From: Antedon mediterranea | Taxonomy: Eukaryota; Echinodermata; Crinoidea; Comatulida; Antedonidae | Length of the DNA: 64,000 nucleotides | Assembly (NCBI RefSeq): GCF_964355755.1 | Contig: NC_092676.1 | Span: 27,386,288 to 27,450,287, forward strand | Direction of reading: 5' to 3' | Shown here: piece by piece, positions 32,001-43,100 of the stretch | Position numbering within the stretch: the first letter of the stretch is position 1 | Layout: each line of letters starts with the position of its first letter | Notes under the pieces: model-generated | The model's input: only the letters and a program-made list of their open reading frames with translations | The model's database searches: none | What the model was told of the DNA's origin: nothing | Made by a program: the position numbers and the translations under genes

Positions 32001-32212
32001 TAACAATTAAGGAATACAATGTAACCATTAAAAATACACAAAAAAAAAAAACAAGTTTATCAAAACAGCAACATTTTACTTAAACTGAATACATTACATT
32101 ATTTCACAAAATGATTTTACTTTAGAATTAAATAAAAATATTTATTTTATGTTACAGGGTTGTTAAGCAGTTTGGGTATAGTATGGAATCTCTTCATCTT
32201 TTTACGGCATAG
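26070..32212 (+). CDS. CYB5R4: Cytochrome b5 reductase 4 (NCB5OR), complete
   Basis: Fifteen coding exons in continuous phase: 26070-26325, 26605-26705, 26852-26936, 27259-27303, 27461-27509, 28085-28142, 28406-28499, 28749-28781, 28907-29035, 29182-29322, 29519-29656, 30048-30195, 30655-30741, 30841-31008, 32158-32212. They encode 528 residues (human ~521). The cytochrome b5 domain has both haem histidines (HPGG in exon 26605; [11 protein letters not shown] in 26852). A CS domain spans exons 27461-28907. The reductase part has 'RPYTVV' for FAD and '[15 protein letters not shown]' plus 'CGPTPF' for NAD(P)H. The protein is a soluble haem-flavin reductase linked to ER redox and lipid desaturation in vertebrates. 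The acceptor of exon 30048 is the last of three tandem copies. The acceptor of 28907 is weak, so that boundary is less certain. Confidence 0.93.
26944..27056. mobile_element. MITE family A, truncated copy
   Basis: Contains 'gatgtgcccatat', 'catatcactaccatatttg' and an end resembling 'agtttgatattgtaggcagagct'. The left terminus is missing. It begins within ten bases of the exon 26852-26936 donor. Confidence 0.7.
27612..27741. mobile_element. MITE family A copy
   Basis: Begins 'agctctatctacactatcaa' and ends 'ttttttgtcaaactagtttt'. The interior has 'gatgtcatatcactaccatg'. It lies in a CYB5R4 intron. Confidence 0.75.
29862..30061 (+). repeat. Triplicated 3' splice site (67-bp tandem unit)
   Basis: A 67-bp unit containing 'cctgtttttcattgtag|gtgatgtcattga' is repeated so that three identical acceptors occur, after 29913, 29980 and 30047. 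Only the last is followed by the rest of the exon. After the first two the frame runs [10 protein letters not shown] and stops at TAA, so splicing to them would truncate CYB5R4. Confidence 0.93.
31543..31757. repeat. Tandem ~40-bp repeat with CCAAT words
   Basis: Five or six copies of 'ctgtccaatcagcaatcaga' plus 'attcatgatttgtatttatt', with small changes (aacagtcaga, atcaatag). It lies in the last CYB5R4 intron. Each copy has CCAAT in the plus direction. Confidence 0.75.
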
Positions 32213-32390
32213 ACAAACAGTAGCATTGTGTTACATATTAGCACCCTTTTACAAAAACTTACGGAAACTAAAAATGCATTTTAAAACATTTTATAACATC
32301 ACAATATTTATTTGTGAAATTCAATATGTCTCCCTCCACTTTCACAAATTTAATTTTTTTTAAACGTCCAAAATAGTGTGCGCTATTCAC

Positions 32391-32396
32391 AATAAA
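32391..32396 (+). terminator. Candidate polyadenylation signal of CYB5R4
   Basis: An AATAAA lies about 180 bp past the CYB5R4 stop codon, the first such hexamer after the coding end. Assigned by position only. Confidence 0.5.
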
Positions 32397-32426
32397 GACT
32401 CACCGATTACTATAGTTATTAAATAT

Positions 32427-32459
<33 letters not shown>

Positions 32460-33374
32460 CTTCAACAGGCCCAGAATAAATTCTAAACCACTCAGTGATA
32501 TATATATATATATTCAGATTTTATATATTGTTGTTAGACAGTCTTTCAAATGTTATATTTTTTTGTATTTTGTCCATGTATGTGTGGTATATGTATAATA
32601 TTTATATATATTATTTGTACGCTTTTATATTGTAGTATGAATTATTTTTACGAAAACTTTCAAGTAATGTATATAATAATAATAATAATAATAATATATA
32701 GGCTTAGCAATAGCAATCATAATTGACATTTTGTGTATTGGTTTTGTTTGTACATCATTGAGAATGCAAGTGGATTTCATTTCACGAAACAGCAATAAGA
32801 AGTTTTGCTAGGACCTAGTATCCTATTGTGGTGTTGGCCCTGGCCGCGATTTTTTTCTTTCGTACTTGAGTTGGGGACTCATTATATGAAAGATAGCTGA
32901 ACTACTTCCTAAACCTAACCCTCTGAATAATCATCTCTTTCCTCACTATGAAATAAAAAGAAGTTGCTCATGATTTTTGAACCTCATACATCGACATTTA
33001 AAGTCCATAATCTAATCTATTCAGTTACACAGACGGCTTGACAGTAATCGTTTGCATTAGTGAATTGTAGTTAGATCAATTCTTACGTCATACACCTTAT
33101 GGATATGACTAGTGAATATTATTTTGTGACGTTTCATGAGGGGACCCAACTTACGAACAGAAATATTGCGTCCTGGCCTCAGAATCTCCTAATAAAGGAA
33201 TTAACCAGATATACAGTACTAGTCCCTAATTCGTTGCAAATTAAAAGTTCTTTAAAACACAAATTTAATGTTTATAGTTGTTACGGAATCATCCACAAAC
33301 GTAATTGTTTTATGGTACAACTTTTTCATCCAGTCGTGTCCATCTTTTTTCGCAAGATAACATGGTAAGGGTAT
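32397..33374. other. Intergenic stretch with microsatellites
   Basis: A TA microsatellite at 32431-32459, a second one near 32498-32512, and an AAT run near 32672-32695. The remainder shows no gene. The 3' flanks of CYB5R4 and of the adhesion GPCR gene meet here. Confidence 0.5.
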
Positions 33375-36300
33375 TTAACCAGATGATGTTTCATGTTGTG
33401 ATGGTAGCGTTTCTTCTTTAAACGCTTCAACTGGTTTTGTAAGCGGTTTACCCCAGGCAACCTTTGCTTGTCGGGAACTCGCCACTTGTCCTGTCTTCAC
33501 TGTCGTCATATTCGTCTGAGGATCTCTCTAAAAGAAATATCAGAAAAAAAACTAAAATGTAATTCCACAAAAAGTGATTTCCTGCCCTGGTACTGTCTGT
33601 ATACAAATGTAGCTCATAGTAGTATTGAAATTTAAGGCCTGGTACACACTGCTATAACGTTCGATCCAAAAAACTCAACATAACTCCGGTGTGTACCAAC
33701 CCCCAAAACACAACGAAAATTTAAAAAAATTCTACCGACCTTTTGGTTTGATGGATTACTATCCGTGTGTAAAGCAACGTTCAGTTTCTTAGCCGACCAT
33801 CTTTGTTTTGCCGCACGGACCTTAAAAAAAATCAAAGCTACTATGTTAAATCCACAAACTACCTAAACTTACTGACGTCACCAAATTCGTTATCATGGTT
33901 ATTTCGGTACCATGGAAAACGAGAAAATGCGTCAACGTCGGATAGTAGTCGTTCAAAGTCGCCACACACTGCCGCCCTTATTATGTACATTCCAACGCGT
34001 TTTCATTATCAATCCCTGTAACGCGTCATATACCTACTTCGTTATCCATAACACAGTATACAATAAAGATGAAAACGCCTTGTAATGAGTTGGTGACGGC
34101 AAATATGTATTCGATGACCATGGAGTCTGTAGCTGACATGAGAGGCCCAGTTACCCACGCTACCCCCAGCAGAGGTAGTAACATTAGTGTTCCCTTCACT
34201 GCAGATCTTGGGAGAAAAAATGCAAAACACGTTATCCGCACCGTGCGTCATTTATGAATGTATCTTTGTCATATAATGTATTTATTGTTATTGTCACATG
34301 ACCAGTATTACCATGATACATTTTATTCTAATTACATCAAGGAGGTTATATCAGGGAAGAATTTAATTTAACACTTTCCTGGTTATATTTACAATATATT
34401 TTTCCAATGCAATTATCATCATTATCGGACTTTCTGCATTCTCACTCCTGAGAATGCAGGCTTAAAGCTCCTTGGGGTTTAAATGGTATTCTCCAGGCAT
34501 AATGCAACTATATTATTTACTTAATTTCCAACCACTTGTATCTTTTATATTTTGTATATGTTTGCATTATGTGAATAAATTTGAACTTGAACTTGAACTT
34601 GAGTAAGTACGATCAAAGCATATTGATCGAAACGTCGAGAAACTCAACAGTTCTTTTTCAGAACTAATATACGTGGTGTACCGTAAACTTTATACAAACA
34701 CTACCATCGTCTTCATAATCTTCAATACATATTATAATCATCATTATTAATACTCTACTTTAACTTCTAAATTAATTAAACTTACTTTGTTTTATTATGC
34801 TGCTTTTGCGTATTGTCGGACTTGGTGTGTACTGTCTTTGATCGTTGGTAGATTATACGAATTAGAAATCCCAAAGAAACAATATTGAACTAAACAAAGA
34901 AACAATAAATCGATTATCAATGTTTGGCCAAAGCGTGTATTGATGACAATATATATCTATGTAGGCCTACATTACAGTATACTTATCAGGGAAGAGTTAA
35001 TTTAACTCTTCCCTGATACTTATTTTCTTCTTCTCAGCTCAGAAGAAATTAGAAAAACGCATTTTCGCTACCTAGCACGCACTATTCACCCACAAAAAGA
35101 AAACTACTAAAACATTCTTAAGCTCTGTCTGCACTACCAAACTAGTTTGACAACAAAAGTTTGATGTGCCCAAATATGGTAGTGATATGACATCATCATG
35201 TCCATATATGGGCACATCACATTTTTTTGTCACATAAAGTTTGATAGTGCAGACAGAGCTTTAGTAAAAAATGTCTATGCTTACCATTTCGATAGCGACG
35301 ACTGGTAAAATAACTGCCCACACGCCGTCCTTACTCAACCAACACCTTTGTAAAACACAACAGTAGGCATATTAATGTTGTTTATTACGCTTGGTTCCCG
35401 CTAGGACACAACGCAAGGACGTAAGCGGAACTCAAGGACGTAAACGCAACGCAATGACGTTAGTGCAACGCAAGGACGTAAGCGCAACGCAAGTAATTTG
35501 ACCTATCACAAGCGATTGATTATCATTGATCAACTAGCTCGCATTGCGCGCACATCCTTGCGGTGCGTCTAGTGGGAACCAAACTTTATATCCTTAAACA
35601 TTACTTCAAGAATTCTGAAATCTGAGTTGTCCAAGACAGTTATCACAATAAGCATGTGCCGACGTTCTTTACGCACGGTTGCTTCGTAGTTTTCGACGTC
35701 ACGTATGATCAAATAGTACTGTACCTATATATTTTTAACCAAGATTAGAATGTCCTTTTAATATTATAGCAAATGTTTGCGCTACGTGCACCCCATGTTA
35801 CCGTCCATAGATAAGCTACACTTACACGTCCGATGAATCGGGGGCGTACAGGTCGGTTTTGGACACCAACAATATTGCAACCAATACAAGTGGCGTTCCA
35901 TAACAAACCAGTAGGTAGTTGCGGATTTTGTTGAATTTACTTGGTGTTTTCTTCACTACTTTGAATATCAAATACACCGCTTCCGCCAGCATCCACATCA
36001 AGGAATTCAGGAGGAATAGATGTAATAAAACGGCGACAGTTTTACAGGCCGCCTGAGGAATAGACAAACAAGGAAAGAGAACATGAAATGCCAAAAAGAT
36101 AAACTTTAAGCTATATGACCTTTTGAACTTATGTTTCTTAATTTCAGTTTATTTCTTAAAACAACCAATGTTACCTATGTTATTCTATACTCGTAAAATT
36201 CACCTCATTTTGTTTTATTTTGATTAATAAGTACCACAATTGCACGATGTTCCCGTACTTAATTATAATTACATTAATACAATTTAAATAAGTTACCACA

Positions 36301-37177
36301 GTTGAGCAGTGTTCAATTCTTTACTCAAATAAATAAGTGAGCTAGTTGTAACGGCCTTGTTCCAAATTTAAATATTTCAGAAATACGTAAATAGTTTAAT
36401 ATTCAAATCAATATCGCACGTTAATGTAATATTTATACATTGAAAATTGTTATGGCCAACATTTTAATACACGAAAAATAAATGATACGTGATTTTGAAA
36501 TGACTTAAGTATCCTTTCCTAATGTTCATATATTGTACACTAATTATTCTTAGTAGTTCTCGACATTATCGTCAATAATTTATAAAATAATGTACGTTTT
36601 ACCGTGTCCTTGGCGTATTGAATTCCACCAATGAAAAAAATATAAAATATTAACATATTTCCGACCAAGTTTTTATGAATTGCGTTCCTTAGTGATTTCC
36701 ATAGCTCTCTGTAGAAATAAAAGCCACATTATTCATTTTCAATATTTTATTCATTATTTTGTTTTTTTAGAATATCATCAGTAACAAAATTAAGATTTTT
36801 AATGGATAAAATCTTGGAAAATCAAAACGTACGTAGGCCTAAACGTAAACAGTCAGAAATACAAATTTAGAATATACCCCTAGATGTTGACACTCGTATC
36901 ACAATTAATGTTACTTTGGAAAAGTGCCCTCCTTCATATTCTCAGGGTTCGGGTTCGTGTTTTACATTTTTACAACAAATTCATTGGTGACGTAATTAGT
37001 TCTACCGGTGACGTAGTAGGCCTACCGGTGACTTAATAAGCCTACCGGTGACGTAATACGTTACCTGAAAAATATGTAGGTGACAGCGGTAAAGATAAGC
37101 GCTATGATTGAGATACTTAGACCGACGTAAGTGATGTAAGACAACAAAGTTTGGTGTTCAGACTCCAGGCTAGATGT
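33375..37177 (-). CDS. Seven-helix (7tm_2) part and tail of the adhesion GPCR
   Basis: TM1 lies in 37177-37065 (YITYVGLSISIIALIFTAVT), TM2 in 36708-36603 (NLVGNMLIFYIFFIGGIQYA), TM3 and TM4 in 36052-35826 ('LNSLMWMLAEAVYLIFKVV', 'NYLLVCYGTPLVLVAILLV'), ECL2/TM5 in 35345-35285 and 34889-34786, and TM6/TM7 in 34206-34038 ('LLPLLGVAWVTG', 'NSLQGVFIFIVYCVMDNE'). The MWMLAEAVYL and LQGVFIF motifs are hallmarks of family B2. ECL2 carries the expected CWLSKDG cysteine. The last two exons encode a basic then Thr/Ser-rich tail ending SQHETSSG. For exon 34206 the acceptor at CCAAG, not the later TGCAG, restores the frame. Confidence 0.88.
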
Positions 37178-40100
37178 CTAAATAAGAAGAAAAATTTTAC
37201 ATTGTTTTTGTACCTCAATTATTATTTTATAAATTAGGTTTAAAATCGTAAGAACGTACGCGCAACGTACCGGTAATTGACAAATCAGAAGCAAAAGTAG
37301 TCCTTCGCATCTGATTGGTTAATTTTCTTGCGGCGCGCTACGTCATTATGTTGCATCGTAATAAGAACCAAAAAATGTTATGTTGAAAACGTTCAACGAA
37401 AAATCGTCAGTCATTTGGTGAAAAATGAGATTTAAATCGGTTAAATGATCGTACACATTTGTTTTGAATTTCAAAAAGAAAATGTGACTGAGTACACATT
37501 TCCTATACATAACAATAGATAAATACACTACACCTATAACCACCTTTTCCCGCAACTTTCCGCCCTACACTTTTCTCACCTGCGTACTAACACGCATCAG
37601 GACGCCAAAGCTCGTCAGGTGGTTACAAGTACAACGAACCAAGCTATCAAAAACGTTCGAATCCGTGTGACATCCGTCAAACGACCAAACGCTGAAGATG
37701 TGGAAAATTACATAGGAAATGAGTTACTTATAATGATGTGAGATTTGTATTGTCGTTTACCTTGAGCGTGTACGAGGAAATGAAAAGATGTAAAACAAAT
37801 ATCGTAGATGTCCGTCGTATTAAATGCACCTGAGTTAATTTACTGGGAGATGAAATGAGTTAGACCGTGTATCCGACGATTAAATCGCTATTCAAATTTG
37901 TTAATACACGCTGTAAATGTGAACGGGAGTTTACACAAGTTATTTCGCACGGCAAAAAATGATGTAGGCCTACCCGAGATAAACGGGTTTTATGATATAT
38001 TAAGATTCAAATTAAAAATTCAGCGCCCTGGTGGTCAGGTTTTGCAAGCGATCACACTGGTAAATAAATCATTAATTATATCTACAATTAGTCGGGTCTT
38101 GAACCAATTAAATAATTTAAACAATAACGATATGATATTACCTGGTGTTATATTCAGGATCTAGAAATGCACAATGTAACGATGCCCCCTCTGTTTCAGA
38201 AATATTAGCCTGTTGAATTGATACAAACTTATTATTAAAGTTATAAGCCATACAGATATTTATTGACTGTTGTTTGATTTTGAAAACATACGGTACATAA
38301 GATGTGGTATTAGTATGGTACCAGGGATAGCCCTATAAATCCCCAAAAGAGGATTTGTCCCCAATTGTGGCTGTACAACCTACGCCCTTAACTAATTCTC
38401 ATCCTTTTCTTCTGAAAAGGTTCTCTCCTGGGCACCGCTTCCCTCACATCACCTTGCGTTGTCTTTTATTTTAACATGAACCAACCTTAGTAATCAATAT
38501 GTTGTATGTAACGTTCGCCTTTACTCTTGTCTCGTCGATAGCGAACACACTTATTGACAGGTAATCTGTTACCATCTCGTATCGATCAACTTCGAGCGAT
38601 GTAGATCTAAACAAAAAAATAAAAAATAAAAAAATTGTCGTTTCGTGTTTTTTTTTTCAAATATTGCTAATGATCATGGAAAAAATATAAATAAAAAGGC
38701 AAAAAAAATTAAAATAAAAACAATACTAAGTGTAGTACGTGAGATATCAATGAAAACTGTATGTTATTTTACTTAAGCTTGGTTCCCACTAGAACGTAAC
38801 GCAAGGACGTAAACGCAACGCAAGCGTTTTAACCAATGACAAGCGAAGTTATAGACAGTTAGCAATCACAAGCGAATAAGCCATCGCTTGTGATTGGTTA
38901 ATTCACTTGCGTTGCGTTACGTCCTTGTGTTGCGTCGCTAGTGGGAACCACGCTTTAGTAAAATTCAAACAGCCAAACGAATACCGTATAGCTATATATG
39001 ATGGATACCCAGACCTCTTTAAAAAAAAATAACAAAACCCTTTTCAATTTCCCTGATCTGTTTCCAGACTATCTTTCAAGTTGTATAAATTTGATTGTTT
39101 TTAGGCCTCTGTATTTATATATATTATATGTATTTAAAAAAAATTATTTTTTAAATGTAGGCCTATTTATTTATATTATAAATAAAAAAGAAAAAAACTT
39201 TTACCGACTGTCTGCCGTCACTGATACATTTACAGGATGGTCAGACTCCCAGTAATTTGCCATCACTATTACGGGACCTGTTGTAATGAACATAAATTAT
39301 ATAACATGCTAGTCACTTAACTTCTCACCGTATGAAGTGACTAACAGTATAAGTGATACTGTGCAGGGGAGTGCTAATTGGAGATACGGGGTGGGGAGAT
39401 AAAGGGTGAGGGAACAGAGGGTTGGAAGATAGAGTGTGAGGGAACAGAGGATGGGGATAAAGGGTGAGGGAACAGAGGGTGAGGAGATAGTTGGTGGGGG
39501 AACAAAGGGTGGGGAGATAAAGGGTGAGGGAACAGAGGGTTGGGAGATAGAGGGTGGGGACATAGAGGGTGAGGGAACAGAGGATGGGGAGATAGAGGGG
39601 GAGGGAACAGAAGGTTGGGAGATAGTGGGTGGGGGAACAGAGGGTGAGGAGATAGAAGGTGGGGGAACAGAGGGTTGGGAGATAGAGGGTGAGGGAGATA
39701 GAGGGTGGGGGAGATAGATGGTGGGGGGAACAGAGGGTGAGGAGATAGAAGGTGGGGGAACAGAGGGTTGGTAGATAGAGGGTGGGGGAGATAAAGGGTG
39801 GGGAAGATAAAGGGTGGGGAAGATAAAGGGTGGGGGAACAAAGGTGGGGTAGATTGAAGGTGAGGGAGATTTAAGGTGGGGGAGCAGAGGGTTGGGAGAT
39901 AGAGGGTGGGGGAGATAAAGGGTGGGGGAACAGAGGGTTGGGAGATAGAGGGTGGGGACATAGAGGGTGAGGGAACAGAGGATGGGGAGATAGAGGGGAG
40001 GGAACAGAGGGTTGGGAGATAGTGGGTGGGGGAACAGAGGGTGAGGAGATAGAAGGTGGGGGAACAGAGGGTGGAGGAGATAGAGGGTGGGGGAGAGGAA

Positions 40101-43100
40101 GAATGCCTTGCAAAGCAGTATTTTCTCCACATGGTATGTTATAACAAAAAATTGATATGAAAAAAGTTCATAAATTTCGGCCGGATCCTCCTTCCCTGTG
40201 CGCATGCGTTGAGAAAGTGAAATTTAATTTGTTTTTATATAACGATTCGTATTGTTATTTCAGTAAAAGGAATAAGAGTGATAAATTGGTCAGATGTTTT
40301 GCCATTCTCTAATTAATATTTTTAAGTCGATCGAACTAATATTACAAAAATAAAATCGTTTTTTATAACATCAATTGCCGCCGGTTTTAGCCACGTTGGT
40401 GCTATGCACACCTGTATTCTATCTTTTAATCAATTCAAACTGCAATTATACATAGAATTGATTTTGTGACTACAAAATAGTAGTTAACGGCGGAATTAAC
40501 TTAAACCGGATTTTAGTCGTGATTAAATGCACAGCATTTAAGTTACGTTATTATTTACATTTTATATACAGTATGCAATGCAATGTAAAGTGTTTGTCTG
40601 ATCTCATTCAGTTGAATATTATGGGGCGCCATGCGCAGCATGACACTTTTTCTGCGTATGGCGCCCCATAGAACATACCGCCGCACTAATTTTTTACTAT
40701 AGTATCGCACGTCATATACGCATAAATGGATGATACCAATGCATACTGCAGGCTTAACCAAATCAATTTTAACTTTCAATGTTTAGAGACTTACATATAT
40801 GCTGGAAATAAAAACATCACTTCTTCCCAAATATGTAATTGTAGACATAGGTAAAATGAGCCCCGGGCCTCGGTAGAAACATAAGTAGGCCTACCGCATA
40901 ATTGTCTGAAAGCGTCGATCGCACATTGTGTAATAATCGCCGCGTGACTTGTCGCACTTTGTAAAAGTTGTCGCACGTTGTTAAGACGCCTACCACCGCG
41001 TTGAAACTTACACCCTAAATATACGCGCTATTTGATCACAATCTGCGGTGGTAGGCCTATTTATAATAATAATAAATACGTTTGTTTTTTTTTAAAATTA
41101 TTATTATCGACCTACCGGTTGTGGCATCAGCAACGTATACAGACATTGTTACGTCTTTATCCCTTTCGGATACTGTAATATTCTCCAGGCTGATGGAGTT
41201 GTTTAATATCACCACACGACCATCTGCCGAAGGAATAACAACAATAGTTAAAAATGGTAATTCGCGAAATGTATTAATAAATTGTCGGTCACAGTGAGTG
41301 CGACCGATATTGACATTAACGTAGTTTTCGTGAGAAAAATAAAGGATTTATACTACTTTGTTATTTTTTATTCATTATTCTGTGGTTTATGCAGCAGAGG
41401 TTCTTTATTTAAATTTAAAGGCCAATTTACACAGACGAGCGGTACAGGTAAGCGGAAAACCGCGTAGTTTGTCCCACGTAGAGCAGAAACGGGCCGTTCG
41501 ATCCGTGTTGTGTATATAAAAACAAGAATAACATAGATTCTAAACTTTATATTACCGTTACCGCTCGTCTGTGTCAATTGGCCTTAAAACATGTTCAGAT
41601 CTACATGGATTCCGCAGAAAATGAATTATTTTGTAACCTACTCAATATATCGCCTTCGGTTGAGCATTCTAGTAAGTCGGTTGATGAAACTCCACTTGAA
41701 ACACACTTTAGAAACGTTGACTCCACACATTCTATTGATGAAGTTATAGCTACTGGATCCTGTAAATAAATCGAAGCAAATTCGGTTAGTCGGTCGGTTA
41801 AGGCCAACTCAGCACAGCGTTCGACAAGGCCCGACGAAACGTCTTGACACGCGGTGCTGTCTGAGTTGAATCCCGAAAAGACGAGTCGTCGATCGTGGGA
41901 TAGCGTCGGGCGTAGTTTTTAGGTCGTCGGGAGAACATTACAGATGTTTAACTTTCTCCCGACGACATGATTCGTCGGGCCTCCTCGTAGTACGACGCTG
42001 TCCGGGGAGGTGTTTAGTCACCCAGATGGGTCATTTGATCTCTATATTAATGTACAGGTAGTTATGTTACTCTGTATACTTACTATGTCAACTAACTGGT
42101 CGTCTGTGAGACAGGATTCAAGAATGTAACTATTTTCCAAAAATGTTTCGTCTTCTGTGAACATAAAAACAATGTATAAAACTAATACAGTAGGCCTATT
42201 TTAGAGTTTGCCTGGTAATAATAATAACAAATGAGCGTCGCAGTCGGTGGAAACGCGTCGCAGTCGGATATTCGTCGCAGTCGAAAGTGCGTCACAGTCG
42301 GTGAACAAATAAATAATTTTATGAGTTACCTTGTTCGCAAATTGTCGGGTAGGATCTGTCGCAGGGATGGTCGTACCATTTGAATTCATTTCTCGTATCA
42401 ATGTATACACAGTCCTCTGAACGGCCAAACGACTGACCGTTATTCGGCTCACCTGTCGAGAAATCTTAAAAAAAGTAACGTGGGTTAAAACTTGAACAAT
42501 AATTAAATTTATTTAGTCTGTAATTCGCATCCACATTGAAGTTGGTCATTTTGTTTATTCATTTCTGTATAAGATGTTGTAAAAGACAAAGGGTAACTTA
42601 ATAGACCTACAACAGGAAAAATAATTTTCTCTAAATATTATTATTATTATTTTAATTTCATATCTTTTATGCATACAAAAAAAAGACATTTAAACAAAAG
42701 CAAAATTAGAAAAATAAGTTAATAAGTTATATAACTTATTTCTTCATGATATAAAATGAAACAATAATGAATAAAGCACAATAACTTGACAATTGTGGAA
42801 AACAAATAAAATAAGTAAAAGTATAAAACGTGAGCAAAACACTTTTGCAAGCGTTTTACCATGAAATAATAAGGTATCTCATCGTTAAAATATATATTTA
42901 ACCATAACTTAAAACTGTTACTGTAGATGCGAAAGGTACTATCTCATCGTTAAAATATAACTTTAACCATAACTTAAAACTGTTACTGTAGATGCGAAAG
43001 GTACTATCTCATCGTTAAAATATAACTTTAACCATAACTTAAAACTGTTACTGTAGATGCGAAAGGTACTATCTCATCGTTAAAATATAACTTTAACCAT

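Noticed and set aside
39309-40205. 298-residue minus-strand frame rich in Pro and Ser, and a plus-strand Gly/Glu frame
   Set aside because: Both are translations of the purine minisatellite, and the region is intronic in the adhesion GPCR gene.
41578-41769. Plus frame of 63 residues
   Set aside because: The minus strand here provides a phase-consistent exon of the adhesion GPCR gene, so this is its shadow.
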